A stretch of 64,000 nucleotides of DNA from an uncultured Clostridium sp. (GTDB lineage: Bacteria > Bacillota > Clostridia > Clostridiales > Clostridiaceae): NCBI GenBank assembly GCA_934746015.1, contig CAKVEW010000005.1:1-64000 (forward strand), in the 5' to 3' direction. A program made the position numbers and the translations under genes. Of this stretch, positions 9,103 through 20,100 are shown piece after piece; position 1 is the first letter of the stretch, and each line of letters starts with the position of its first letter. Below the pieces are notes generated by a model, which saw only the letters and a program-made list of their open reading frames with translations, ran no database searches and was not told where the DNA came from.

Positions 9103-9484
9103 AATTATAACCTCCAACATAGAAACAATCATCTATCTATATTTATTATAAGAAAATAAATATATCTTTTCATTGATATTTGTACTGTATTAAATGCATT
9201 AATGTGCTTTAATTAAAAATTATACCACTTGAAAATTAGTATAAATATCCTATTAATTTCTTCTTTTTATTCTTTCTTTAATTATTTAATATAGTATCCT
9301 ATATACACTTTCAAATATGATTATATAACTCTCACTTATAGCAAAATACACTTTATATAATTTCAACAAGTAAAAAATTTTAACATTATATCTCTCAAAT
9401 ATATTTGAAATGCTTTATATTTAGTGAAAGAGAAGCATATAATTATTTATAAAAAATATTCATTTTAATGTGGAGGTATAGAAT
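9103..9484 (+). other. Intergenic region ahead of the PTS gene
   Basis: No gene found in these 382 bases. They hold a perfect 14-base dyad, TCAAATATATTTGA (9395-9408), and a possible -10 TATAAT (9438-9443) ahead of the EIIC gene. The dyad could be an operator for a local regulator, but nothing nearby encodes one. Confidence 0.3.
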
Positions 9485-10711
9485 ATGAAAATATTTCTAA
9501 ACTGGATTCAAGGCAGACTAATTCCTCCTTTAGCTAAAATTGCAAATCAAAGACATTTGGTTTCAGTTAGAAATGGATTAGTCGTGACCTTACCAGCAAT
9601 TATTGCAGGAAGTTTATTTTTAATTGTAGGAAACATTCCTATTGATGCATGGACAATTTTTTTGGAACCATACCAATTTATGATTGATGCAGCAGTCAGT
9701 GCATCTTTTGGTATAATTTCATTATTGGCTGCAATAGGAATTGGATATGAATTGTCCAAAAATTATGGACTGAGTGGTATATCAGGATCTGCATTATCTG
9801 TTGTGGCTTTTATCATTACACAGCTTTCAGATGAATTTACAATTAATGCAGGTGGATTTGATTCTACAGGCCTATTTACAGCTATAATCTCAAGTATTAT
9901 AGCATCAGAAATTTATCATTTTTGTGTTAAAAAAAATTGGATTATTAAGCTTCCAGATGGTGTTCCACCTGCCGTAGGTAATTCTTTTGTTTCATTAATA
10001 CCTGCAGTTTTAACATTGGTATTATTTTGGATAGTACGTGTTCCTTTGCATTTTAATATTAATGAATTTATTCAATCTATTTTCTCACCATTATTATTTG
10101 CATTGAATACATTACCAGGAATTTTACTTTACACTTTATTAGTCAGTCTATTATGGTGTGCTGGTGTTCATGGAGATATGACATTAGAAGGTGTTTCAGA
10201 TCCAATATTTATTCAATTTGTTACTGCTAATGCCCTAGCATTTTCTCACGGTGATCCATTACCATATATAACTGCTTCAGGGTTTAGTTCATTATTTGTA
10301 AACGTTGGAGGTACTGGAGCAACTTTGGCTCTTGTACTATTAATGTTAAGGGGCCACAGTAAGACTTACAATCAATTAGGAAAAATATCTTTACCAGCAG
10401 CATTATTTGAAATTAATGAGCCAGTTATTTTTGGTTTCCCAATTATTATGAATCCATTAATGATGATACCATTTATTCTTGTTCCCCTAGTTTTATGTAC
10501 ATTGAGTTATTTAGTTATATGGCTTGGTTTAGTTACTGCCCCTGTAACTATGGTACCTTGGACAATGCCGCCAATTATTGGACCATTAATGGCAACAGGT
10601 TGGGACTTTAGGGCAGCTATATGGTCAGCAATTGAAATTATTATAGCCATTATTATTTATATGCCATTCTTTAAAGTTGCTGAAAAACAAATGTTAACCG
10701 AAGAGAATTGA
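9485..10711 (+). CDS. PTS cellobiose/chitobiose-type permease IIC component
   Basis: Integral membrane transport subunit of a lactose/cellobiose-family sugar phosphotransferase system. It has about ten hydrophobic segments over 408 residues and the family signature NEPVIFGFPIIMNP near residue 310. An N-terminal amphipathic stretch (NWIQGRLIPPLAKIANQRH) precedes a conserved RNGL motif. The ATG follows GGAGG at a good distance. It has no EIIA, EIIB or sugar-hydrolysing neighbour and is bounded by a terminator, so the partner IIA/IIB proteins must come from elsewhere. Substrate is inferred by family only: a beta-diglucoside or N,N'-diacetylchitobiose. Confidence 0.87.
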   Translation: MKIFLNWIQGRLIPPLAKIANQRHLVSVRNGLVVTLPAIIAGSLFLIVGNIPIDAWTIFLEPYQFMIDAAVSASFGIISLLAAIGIGYELSKNYGLSGISGSALSVVAFIITQLSDEFTINAGGFDSTGLFTAIISSIIASEIYHFCVKKNWIIKLPDGVPPAVGNSFVSLIPAVLTLVLFWIVRVPLHFNINEFIQSIFSPLLFALNTLPGILLYTLLVSLLWCAGVHGDMTLEGVSDPIFIQFVTANALAFSHGDPLPYITASGFSSLFVNVGGTGATLALVLLMLRGHSKTYNQLGKISLPAALFEINEPVIFGFPIIMNPLMMIPFILVPLVLCTLSYLVIWLGLVTAPVTMVPWTMPPIIGPLMATGWDFRAAIWSAIEIIIAIIIYMPFFKVAEKQMLTEEN

Positions 10712-10752
10712 AAATATAATTTAGATACTTAATATAATTATTTTTTCATAAT

Positions 10753-10795
10753 AAAATGGACTGTACCAAAACAAATTTTTATACAGTCCATTTTA
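10753..10795. terminator. Bidirectional terminator between the EIIC gene and brnQ
   Basis: AAAATGGACTGTA pairs with TACAGTCCATTTT, with A/T runs on both sides. The two genes converge on it. Confidence 0.85.
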
Positions 10796-10816
10796 TTTCT
10801 ATTCTTACTATATAGT

Positions 10817-12166
10817 TTAATTACCAACTTCTTCTTGAAGTCTTTCTTTTAGCCTAAAATCTTCTCCTTTAACTAATTTTAATATTAATCCCAATATAAT
10901 TCCAAAAATGCCTGGTACTATCCAAGCTAATCCTTCACTATAAAGTGGTAAATATGAAATTAATTTTACTAAAGTTTCTTTAGCTAATCCTACTTGTGCA
11001 ATTGCATCAATCAAGCTTACTAATCCTGTAAACAATATTGTTAATCCATAGACATACTTATTTTCTTTAAATATAAAATCAAACATAGATAGTATGATAA
11101 GCATAATTGCAATTGGATATATAGCATTTAATATAGGCACTGATATACTAAGTATTTTGGTTAATCCCATATTAGCTAAAAGCATACTAGTTAAAGTTAA
11201 TATCCTAGCCCAATTATTATAGGATATCTTATTAGTTAATGTTGAAAAATATTGGCTACATGAAGTAATTAATCCAACAGATGTAGTTAAACAAGCTAAT
11301 GTAAAAATTGCTGCTAATAATATCGCTCCTGGTTTTCCAAATATGTAAGTTGTTATATTTGTTAATGTTTGTGCTCCATTTTCAGTTAATCCAAATCTGT
11401 CGCCACTTGTAGCTCCTAAATGAGCTAACATAGCATATATAACAGCAAGTAGTATTCCTGCTATAATACCTGCCTTTATAGATAATGAAATTACAGTTTT
11501 ACCATCATCTACTCCCTTAGATTTTATAGCTAATGCAATTACAATTCCAAAATTTAAAGCTGCTATAGTATCCATCGTTAAGTATCCATCTAAAAATCCC
11601 TTAAAAAATGATGATACTTCATATCCATTTGTAGCTACTCCATATCCCCCTAAAGGTTTTACAAAGGAACCAATAACCATTACTAAAATTAATAGAAGTA
11701 ATGTTGGTGTTAAAACCTTTCCCATACGATCTACTAACTTACTAGGTGACAATGATAACCAATATGCTATAGCAAAGAATACAAGTGTATATATGAATAA
11801 AGATAATTTCACTGAAACTTCTTCTGGTAAATAAGGTGCTACAGCCATCTCAAAAGGTAAACTGCCTGCTCTTGGAATTCCTAAACCAGGACCAATTGAT
11901 AAATATATTAAAATAGTAAATATTGTTGCAAAAACTGGATTAACTCTTTTAGCTAGATTAGTTAGTCCATTAGATTTTGCTACAGCTATAACTCCTAACA
12001 CTGGAAATCCAACTGCTGTAACAAAAAAGCCTAATAATACAATCCAGGTTTTATCTCCTGCAGCCTCTCCCATAAATGGTGGAAAAATTAAGTTTCCTGC
12101 TCCAAAAAAAAGTGAAAAAAGCATAAGTCCTACAAATAATAAATCTTTTCTTGATAAATTTTTCAT
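10817..12166 (-). CDS. brnQ: Branched-chain amino acid:cation symporter
   Basis: LIVCS-family inner-membrane carrier that imports isoleucine, leucine and valine with Na+ or H+. It has about 12 membrane helices over 449 residues. The conserved opening LFFGAGNLIFPPFMG and the GxGIPRAGSLPFEMA motif are present. I place the start at 12166 because a strong GGGGAGGAA ribosome site sits ten bases upstream; the frame itself extends 19 codons further. It is the only gene behind a T-box leader whose codon appears to be AUC (Ile), so it should be switched on when charged tRNA-Ile is short. It ends at the terminator it shares with the PTS gene. Confidence 0.93.
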   Translation of the reverse strand: MKNLSRKDLLFVGLMLFSLFFGAGNLIFPPFMGEAAGDKTWIVLLGFFVTAVGFPVLGVIAVAKSNGLTNLAKRVNPVFATIFTILIYLSIGPGLGIPRAGSLPFEMAVAPYLPEEVSVKLSLFIYTLVFFAIAYWLSLSPSKLVDRMGKVLTPTLLLLILVMVIGSFVKPLGGYGVATNGYEVSSFFKGFLDGYLTMDTIAALNFGIVIALAIKSKGVDDGKTVISLSIKAGIIAGILLAVIYAMLAHLGATSGDRFGLTENGAQTLTNITTYIFGKPGAILLAAIFTLACLTTSVGLITSCSQYFSTLTNKISYNNWARILTLTSMLLANMGLTKILSISVPILNAIYPIAIMLIILSMFDFIFKENKYVYGLTILFTGLVSLIDAIAQVGLAKETLVKLISYLPLYSEGLAWIVPGIFGIILGLILKLVKGEDFRLKERLQEEVGN

Positions 12167-12255
12167 TTTATTGTTCCTCCCCAAAATGTCTTTATAAATC
12201 TTACTTAATAATTTCACCTTCAATATCCATAAAAAGCCCCCCTTTTTTAGTAAAT

Positions 12256-12540
12256 AAAAAACCGTCCCTTGAAAACAAGGGACGGAAATATCCGCGTTAC
12301 CACCCTAATTCTATAAATTAGAATATATTAAACTAATTTATAGCACTTAGCTAACGTATCTATCAATACGCTTATCTTTTAACGGTGAAAGACTCCGTCA
12401 ATACTTACTAAAATATTTCAGTATTGCTTCTCAGAGATGATTTTCAGTTAGTCTTTGAACATTGGCTTTCAGCATATACCAACTCTCTTTTGGACAAAAT
12501 AATAACCTACTTTTTCTCTTCATAGAATTTTTATTTTCAT
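12256..12540 (-). promoter_or_regulatory. T-box riboswitch leader of brnQ
   Basis: The minus-strand RNA contains the T-box core AGGGUGGUAACGCGG (about 12294-12308). This is followed by a GC-rich terminator CCGUCCCUUG-loop-CAAGGGACGG (12285-12262) and a U run. Upstream is a Stem I region with AGAGAG and a UUGG...CCAA distal arm. A candidate specifier loop reads GAAAAUCAUCUC, in which AUC (Ile) followed by A fits the substrate class. The UGGU of the T-box matches a discriminator A. The specifier reading is inference. Confidence 0.9.
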
Positions 12541-12552
12541 TATTTATTTAAA

Positions 12553-12581
12553 ATAATACAACGATTTATTTTATATGTCAA
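12553..12581 (-). promoter_or_regulatory. Sigma-A promoter of the brnQ T-box transcript
   Basis: Minus strand TTGACA (12581-12576), a 17-base spacer and TATTAT (12558-12553). It lies immediately after the stop codon of the YjdM gene. Confidence 0.8.
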
Positions 12582-12584
12582 CCA

Positions 12585-12926
12585 CTATATTTTTTTAACA
12601 AACTCTGATTTTAACTTCATAGCTCCAAAGCCATCAATTTTACAATCTATATTGTGATCGCCTTCTACTAATCTTATATTTTTAACCTTAGTTCCTTGTT
12701 TTAGCGGTGCTGAGCTTCCTTTAACCTTAAGGTCTTTAATTATAGTAACTGAATCACCATCATTTAATATATTTCCATTTGAATCTTTTACTACTAATTC
12801 ATCTTCTTTAGACTCATTATCTGTATTCAAAGTCCATTCATATGCACATTCTGGGCAAATTAAAAGGCTTCCATCCTCATAAGTATATTCTGAATTACAT
12901 TTTGGGCAATTTGGTAAAGATATCAT
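12585..12926 (-). CDS. YjdM/PhnA-family zinc-ribbon protein
   Basis: 113-residue cytoplasmic protein of the YjdM (formerly PhnA) family: an N-terminal zinc ribbon with CPKC and CPEC pairs (residues 7-10 and 24-27), then a C-terminal SH3-like domain with DSNGN and [16 protein letters not shown]. The old phosphonate annotation for this family is not well supported by function. I use ATG at 12926 because GGAGG lies ten bases upstream and the length then matches the family; the open frame extends 17 codons further with no ribosome site. It ends right at the brnQ promoter. Confidence 0.88.
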   Translation of the reverse strand: MISLPNCPKCNSEYTYEDGSLLICPECAYEWTLNTDNESKEDELVVKDSNGNILNDGDSVTIIKDLKVKGSSAPLKQGTKVKNIRLVEGDHNIDCKIDGFGAMKLKSEFVKKI

Positions 12927-13127
12927 TAGTTTATTTCCTCCATCTTTATATTTTACGTATTTTATACTATCATACACATTGTATTTTTACAAATATTATA
13001 CCACTTTATTCTTATATATTAATTATTTTCATATATAATATCATCTGCTTATACTTTATATCAGCATAAATAAATATGTCTATGAACAAACTAATATAGA
13101 AATTTATAAACAAAGGAGAAGTTATAT

Positions 13128-13778
13128 ATGAAAAAATTATTAAAGAGCTTGATATTATCAATATTATTAATAAACTTATTTTTTATTCCATTAAAAGCAA
13201 ATGCTGTAGAAAATAAACTTTTAGGAGATACATCTATAAATAAAACTAAATGTGATTTAAAAATGAATCAAAGAGGCTTATGGATAGACCATGTTTCATG
13301 GACTAGAAGTTATATAGTTAGTGCTGTTGCCTCTCTCCAAGACAAAAATATTGTATTGGAAAGACTTTTAAAAAATCAAGATGACATAGGTAATTCAATA
13401 AAACCATATTATGGCGAAGATGCTGGCAATAAACTTGCTTAATTATTAAGAGAGCATATAGAATTAGCTGGTAAAGTTCTTGAAGATGCAAAAAATAAAG
13501 ATTCTAAGTCTCTAGAAGATAATAATAAACTTTGGTACGAAAATGCAGATAAAATAGCTGATTTTTTAAGTGTTGCTAATCCTAATTATTCTAATAAGGA
13601 ATTAAAAGATATGCTTCATAAGCACTTACAATTTGTTACTGATCAAGTAGTAGCTAGGTTAAATAATGACTGGAAAGCAGATATTAGTGCCTATGATAAA
13701 GGAGAGGATCATATGATTCATTTTGCTGATATTATTTCTGATGGCATTATTAAACAATTTCCTGATAAATTTAAATAA
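13128..13778 (+). pseudogene. Secreted hypothetical protein interrupted by an in-frame TAA
   Basis: A signal peptide (residues 1-25, ending KANA) precedes a helical domain with WIDHVSWTRSYIVS and LLKNQDDIGNSIKPYYG. The frame meets TAA at 13440-13442 after GNKLA. It then continues unbroken in the same frame for 111 codons (LLREHIELAGKVLEDAKN and onwards) to a second TAA at 13776-13778. The two halves clearly belong to one protein of about 216 residues, a family seen in Bacillus and Clostridium without known function. The start has an AAAGGAG ribosome site. This is the third gene in 6.5 kb with a single nonsense codon and no frameshift. Confidence 0.75.
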
Positions 13779-13849
13779 GGATTTATATTATTCAAAAGAC
13801 TCGGTTTTGAGATGCAAAAAAGCTTTTCAAAATAAAAATAACAAAAAAA

Positions 13850-13877
13850 CAAAGGTCTGGCTTATGCCTGACCTTTT
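13850..13877. terminator. Terminator between the broken secreted gene and trkH
   Basis: AAAGGTC-TGGC pairs with GCC-TGACCTTT. A long U-rich run follows on the minus strand and a short one on the plus strand, so it can serve both convergent units. A second weak AT hairpin lies near 13940-13962. Confidence 0.75.
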
Positions 13878-14018
13878 GTAGTTCCTATTATATTAATATT
13901 ATTTAACGCTAGGTAATTCAAATTTAATCTTTCCACCTCAACTTATAATATTTATAAGTTATTTTAAACCTTAATGAATTATGTTTATATCAAATTTTTC
14001 TCATATGAAATAATTTAT

Positions 14019-15467
14019 TTAATATGTTTTTTTCCAAATTGATCTACTAAACATGATTAGCATTGGATATATTTCTAATCTACCAGCAAGCATACAAAAA
14101 GATAAAACAATTTTACTTAATGGTGAAAAAGCTGAAAAGTTGCCTATCGGCCCTACCATTTCAAAACCCGGCCCTACATTGCTTATAGTAGTTAATACAG
14201 ATGTAGATGTTGTTATTAAATCGAAACCATCAAAAGCTACAATAAACATTGCTATTAATGCAATTACAATATATGCTCCTATAAATAAGAATACTCCAGA
14301 TATAGTTTCCTCATCTACTACTTTTCCATCTATTTTAACTCTTTGTACTCTTTTAGGATGTAATATTTTATCTATACCACGTCTTATAGCTTTTAACATT
14401 ATTACTATCCTTATTGTTTTTACTCCACCACCTGTTGATCCAGCCATTGCCCCTGATATCATAAGCATTAGAATTATTATTTTACTAAGTGTTGGCCATA
14501 AATTAAAATCTACTGTTGCATATCCTGTAGTTGTAATTATTGATGCAACTTGAAATGAAGATTGTCTTATTGATTCACTTACATTTCCATTATTAAAGCC
14601 TAAAATGTTTATAGTAATAAATATTATAGATACTAAAATCATTAATAAATAATACTTTAGTTCTTCACTTTTAAAGAAACTTTTAATATTTCCTCTTATT
14701 ACTTGAAAATATAAAGCAAAATTAATTCCGAATAATACCATGAATATTGTTATAATCCATTCAATAGCAGGGTTAGCAAAGGCAGCAACGCTTGAGTTCA
14801 TATTAGAAAATCCACCTGTTCCAGCAGTTCCTAATGCATGTATTATAGCATCATATGCTGAAAGACCTGCTATCATTAACAAAACAGTTTGAACTATAGT
14901 TAATATAAAATATATTATGTATAATATTTTAGCAGTTTCCCTTATCTTAGGAACTATTTTACCTGGATTGGGTCCTGGACTCTCTGCTCTTAATAAATAT
15001 ATTGTATTAGATCCTAATGATGGTATTAATGCCAATATAAAAATTAAAAATCCCATTCCTCCTATCCAATGAGTAAAACTTCTCCAAAACAATATTCCCC
15101 TAGGTAAGGACTGAATTTCTGTCAATATTGTTGCACCTGTTGTTGTAAATCCCGAAACAGTTTCAAAAAATGCATCTATAAATGAAGGTATAGCACCACT
15201 TATAACAAAGGGTAAAGCTCCAAAAGCTGATATTACTATCCATGTTAGTCCTACTGTTAAGAACCCCTCTTTTGCATACATATCTTTTGCTTTAACATTT
15301 ATTCTTCTTAATAACAATGATATTGGTATCATCAAAATAATCGTTATTAAAAACGCAAAGCTATCTCCATCTCCATACCCTAAAGCTATTCCTAAAGGAA
15401 TTAGTAAAAGTATTGACTCATATAATAATACATTTCCCAAAACCTTTAGAACCATTTTATAATTCAT
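14019..15467 (-). CDS. trkH: TrkH/KtrB-type potassium channel subunit
   Basis: Membrane pore subunit of a K+ uptake system, 482 residues. The four half-pore loops expected in this superfamily can be seen: FTTTGATIL, GTAGTGGFSN, ITTTGYATVDF and ISNVGPGFE, together with the GSTGGGVKT segment characteristic of TrkH. The start is ATG at 15467, one base after the trkA stop (TAACATG), and its GGAGGTGG ribosome site lies inside the end of trkA, pointing to translational coupling. It works with TrkA, which gates it by nucleotide binding. Confidence 0.93.
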   Translation of the reverse strand: MNYKMVLKVLGNVLLYESILLLIPLGIALGYGDGDSFAFLITIILMIPISLLLRRINVKAKDMYAKEGFLTVGLTWIVISAFGALPFVISGAIPSFIDAFFETVSGFTTTGATILTEIQSLPRGILFWRSFTHWIGGMGFLIFILALIPSLGSNTIYLLRAESPGPNPGKIVPKIRETAKILYIIYFILTIVQTVLLMIAGLSAYDAIIHALGTAGTGGFSNMNSSVAAFANPAIEWIITIFMVLFGINFALYFQVIRGNIKSFFKSEELKYYLLMILVSIIFITINILGFNNGNVSESIRQSSFQVASIITTTGYATVDFNLWPTLSKIIILMLMISGAMAGSTGGGVKTIRIVIMLKAIRRGIDKILHPKRVQRVKIDGKVVDEETISGVFLFIGAYIVIALIAMFIVAFDGFDLITTSTSVLTTISNVGPGFEMVGPIGNFSAFSPLSKIVLSFCMLAGRLEIYPMLIMFSRSIWKKTY

Positions 15468-15468
15468 G

Positions 15469-16833
15469 TTATCTGCCACCTCCGACAAAGATGTCATCAA
15501 TATTTAAAACCTTCATATTCTTATTTACAATAATTACTCTATCATTTACTTTTAGGCAGTCATCACCTGTTGGAATTATTATTTTATTATTTCTAACAAT
15601 TGTAGCTACCAAAATATCCTTTTTAAACTCTATATTTTTAAACTTTTCATTTATATTATTAGTATCATTTCCAACTATAAACTCTACTGCTTCTGCTTTA
15701 TCATTACAAATCCTATAAATATTTTCTATAGACGACTTTTTCTTATTTCTTAATGTTCTTACATATCTTAATATCTTATATGCAGTAGCTAACTTTGGAT
15801 TTACTATAGAATTTATTCCTACAGTTTTTCCAATCTCTCTATAATTATCTCTTGTTATTTTAGTTATTACATTATCTACAGATTTGCTACTTGCTAAAAG
15901 GGAAGCTATTATATTATCTTCATCTCTTCCTGTTAAAGTAATAAAACTATCTACCTCTAGTAGGCTTTCAGATAGCAATAACTCTTCATCCATACCATCA
16001 CCATTGATAATTATAGAATTTGGTAAAAGGCTATTTAATTCTTCGCAAATTTTTAAATCTCTTTCTATTATCTTACAATTCACTCCGACTTCACTAATGA
16101 TTTTAGCAAGATAATATCCTATTTTACCACCACCTACAATCATGGCTCTTTTTACATTTTTCTTATATTTTCCTAACCTATTAAATAAATTTTGAATATC
16201 TTTATGTTCACCTATTACATATACCCTATCCTCTTTATGGAAAACATAGTCTCCTCCAGGCATTATAAATTCATCATTTCTTTCTACTCCACAAAAAAGT
16301 ACATTCCCTCTAATAAAGTCAATCTTACTTACCATTTTACCTTCAAGTGCAGTATCATCAGATACTTTAAAGCCAACTAAATTTACCTTACCATCAGAAA
16401 AATTATCTATGCTACATACTGAGGGATATTTAATTAACTTAGCTATTTCTATTGCTGCGGCTTTTTCTGGATTTATCACTAAATCTATTCCCACAGCTTC
16501 TGTTAATAAAGTTAAATCTTCATCATAATCTGGAGTCCTAACTCTAGCTACAGTATGCTTAACTCCTAATTTTTTAGAAGCTAAAGAACAAAGCATATTT
16601 AATTCATCACTATCTGTTACTGAAATTAATAAATCTGCTGTTCTTACTCCAGCCTCATCAAGGACCTTCAAACTAGTACAATTACCTTTAACACACATTA
16701 CATCTAAATTATTATTAATATGCTCTAAGGCCGTATCTTTATTATCTATAATAGTTATATTATCTCCATCTATAGATAAATATTTAGCTAAGGTATATCC
16801 TACTTTACCTGCACCAACAATAATAATATTCAT
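15469..16833 (-). CDS. trkA: TrkA potassium uptake regulatory subunit
   Basis: Peripheral gating protein with two RCK units: an N-terminal Rossmann fold starting MNIIIVGAGKVGYTLAKYL, a TrkA-C domain (about 140-225), a second Rossmann fold opening MIVGGGKIGYYLAK, and a second TrkA-C domain at the end. The 454-residue length is normal for full TrkA rather than the half-length KtrA. First gene of the trkA-trkH operon. No c-di-AMP riboswitch was seen in the upstream 324 bases. Confidence 0.93.
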   Translation of the reverse strand: MNIIIVGAGKVGYTLAKYLSIDGDNITIIDNKDTALEHINNNLDVMCVKGNCTSLKVLDEAGVRTADLLISVTDSDELNMLCSLASKKLGVKHTVARVRTPDYDEDLTLLTEAVGIDLVINPEKAAAIEIAKLIKYPSVCSIDNFSDGKVNLVGFKVSDDTALEGKMVSKIDFIRGNVLFCGVERNDEFIMPGGDYVFHKEDRVYVIGEHKDIQNLFNRLGKYKKNVKRAMIVGGGKIGYYLAKIISEVGVNCKIIERDLKICEELNSLLPNSIIINGDGMDEELLLSESLLEVDSFITLTGRDEDNIIASLLASSKSVDNVITKITRDNYREIGKTVGINSIVNPKLATAYKILRYVRTLRNKKKSSIENIYRICNDKAEAVEFIVGNDTNNINEKFKNIEFKKDILVATIVRNNKIIIPTGDDCLKVNDRVIIVNKNMKVLNIDDIFVGGGR

Positions 16834-17157
16834 TTTTCTTCTCCTTGTTATCTTATATTACTCATATGTACAACACTTCAATTATACATTACAAACAATA
16901 TTATTTAAAGTAATTAAATTTTCTTAATCTCTTGTTCCTAAATCAAGTTTATAATATCTGTAATGAGCCATAAATTTTCTATATTTATTCTATTATAGAT
17001 TACTTATGGAAAAGAATCTATTTATATTTAATTTAGTCAGAAAGTAAATTAAATATAAATTTAAGAGTTCAATTATTTACATAATTGAACCCTTTTTTAT
17101 ATTTTTTTAATTTATCTTTCAACTAATTAGAGTAATTATAGATATTACACTAGATAT
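16834..17157. other. Intergenic region with two hairpins
   Basis: 324 bases without a gene. They contain a perfect 16-base inverted repeat, ATTTATATTTAATTTA and its complement (17020-17035 and 17045-17060). They also hold a stronger hairpin GTTCAATTAT/ATAATTGAAC (17067-17090), followed on the plus strand by CCTTTTTT. The second looks like a terminator for plus-strand transcripts although no plus-strand gene leads into it. The first may end the minus-strand transcript from the large gene at 17158. Confidence 0.5.
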
Positions 17158-20100
17158 CTATATTCTAATTATTATTCTTGCAATAATTTTAGAAACATAT
17201 TCTATTTTAGATGTTATTGTCTTATCTTTTTTAGGATGACTTTTTAGTTTGAAATTAATTACTTTTTTTGATTGATTTCCTGAAGAATCAGTAGCAACTA
17301 CAACAAATTCATATTTACCTGGATTAACTATTTCTTCACCAGAATAAATCTCGCCATTTAAAGTTGTTGTAATTTCCGCTTCTTCATTAACAGAAACTTC
17401 TATATTAATCTTAGTATTTTTATATACTCCTTTATCTTTTACACCAGTTATAGTTATTTCAGGAGCCTTTTTATCTAAAGTAAAATCATCAACTACAGTA
17501 CCATCTGGCTTTCTTGCTATTATTTGTATATCTCCATCTTTATACTCTAAAGTTGTATATATGGCCGTATTTTCATCATTATACACTTCAAAACTTCCAT
17601 CATTAACTGCTTGATAATGCTTTTGGCCTGTTGTTCCCGTTACTACATATATTGCTCCATTTTTATCTTCTACTCCATTTTTTAATTTTTTACTTCTTCC
17701 ATAAGCATGATCATGTCCTGAAAATACTAAATCTATGCCTAACTCATCAACTACTGGTGGCAGCATTTCTTTAATTAACCCATTTCCACCTTCAGGATTT
17801 GTATAATATGGTGGTTGATGTGTTAATAAAATCTTTAATTTCTTATTTGACTTATTAACATCATTTTTTAACCATTCTAACTTCTTTTCTAATAATTCTT
17901 TATCAGAAGTAAATCCTATAACACTAAAATGAACATCATTATAATCTACTGAATATACTCCATCTAGGCTTTCATCTATGCCTTCAGTTGGTGTGTTAAA
18001 TATTTCCTTAGCCTTTTCTGCCTTTGGATCACCCATATATTCATGATTTCCTAAAACATTTAACATATCAATAGAGTTTGTTTTATTATAGTTATTAAAT
18101 AATGAACTTATATAATCCCATTGTTGGAATATTGATGAATCATCAATAAAATCCCCTACATGAATTATTGCATCTGAATCACTATGCTGATTTTCAATAA
18201 CATTTAATATTTTATCTAACTCCGCTAAACCTTCCTTTGATGGAGATTGTGTATCCCCAAGTATTACAAACTTCATATTATCCTTATGTTTTAATGTGGT
18301 AAATTCCATATATTCAGACCAATTTTCTCCATCTCCAACTCTTACCATATAAGTAGTATTTGGTTTTAATCCAGTTATCTTTGCCTTATTGAGTCTTACT
18401 ATTCCATTTAACTTAATATCACTATTTCCTCCAAATGTAAGATTCTTATATTCAGCATTAATTTCTTTTACTTTCATTTTCTTTTTTGATGGTTTTTTTA
18501 AATTGTAATCTGATTTCTTTATATATTGAACTACTGCCTTATTTCCAGAAGTTAATGGATTTGTCATCCATGTAACTGATTTTTCTTTGCTTGGATTTTC
18601 GGTAGTTCCAAATAATATATTTACTGGCTTTATGTCCTTCAATGCTGCATAAGATTGACTCTTTAATATTGTAGATGATATTGCATCTTTTTCAGCATAT
18701 ACAGAGAATCTTTTCACTTCATTTGTAAGTTCTTCACTAGAAAGTAATCCTTCAAAATTAGTTTTACCTAAGATATTTTTACTTCCATCTTCATATTCTG
18801 CTACTATACTAGCATCACTAACTGTGTTGCCACTTCTATCTAATACTTTTATAATAGCAGGTTTTCCTACTAGAACTTCCTCTAAATAAATATTAAAAGC
18901 ACTAACTACTGGAACTTGTCCTATTTCAGAAGATGAAGTTTTAATAAAGTTTGTTTCCTTTTCTGATATATAATCTATAGTTGAATTAATAATCTCAAAA
19001 CTTATATTTGAAGAACTATCAACAGTATTTGGTATTTCTATCTCTATATTTGCTATTATACTTTCTTCATTATCTAAATTATTATTTTCACCATATATCT
19101 CAATTAATCCGCTTTCCTTATTATAGTTCCATGTAAAATTCTTAACTTTTTCAGAAAACTTAACATCTTTTATATTATATTTCTTATCCACTTTTACTTT
19201 AGATATGAAGCTTTTAATGTCAGTTCCTTTATTAGATTTCAATTCTAAATTTATAGCACCACCTAAAAATCCTTCTTCATCCTTTGATTCAATATATATC
19301 TTTGCAGAATCAGTATTCACATTAAAATACTCAATTCTATTCGTTTCATTTCCAAAATTATCTTGTGCTATTACTTCTACTTTATGAGTTCCATCAGCCC
19401 ATTTATATCCTGATAATGTTACTGTCCCATCCTTATCATAAGAAAAATGTCCTTCTTTTCCTGTATATTCAATATTATCTACAAATATTCTAACTCTATC
19501 CCAATTAATGCCTGTAGCATATTTATCATCCTGATAATCATAAAGTTTTGCTGTAATATTAATATTATTTACATTATATTCTTCATCTGCAATATTAATT
19601 GAATCTATTATTGGTGGATATAGATCATCAACTTTATCTCCATAAACTGCGCGTATATTATCTATATATAATACACCTTTTGTCATAGGTCCTTCACCTT
19701 CAAGACCTGATTTTAATGACATTATTCTGATTGTTTGGGTTGGATGTAATGAAAATGGTCCAATATAGGTTTCAGGTATTTCAGCTTCCAAGTACTTCCA
19801 TCCAGTCCAATCTATCCCGGGTCTTTGGTTAACTAAATCAATAGTCTTACTTTTGCCATCTCCTGCTATTAAATTCATTCTCAACCAATATCCATTAGCT
19901 TCTTCTGTTGCATATACCCACATACCAATTGCTTTTGGATTCCCTTCAATATTTACTGTTTCTGTAGGTCCTGCATAAGCTCCTAAGGTAGTCCCTACTT
20001 GTGCATTTGTAAAATCATAATTCAATTTTAAAGAATGCTGGCCAAATCTTGTAGGTTCATTTGGATAATTTGTTAATTCTACTGATGCTATTTCTCCTCT

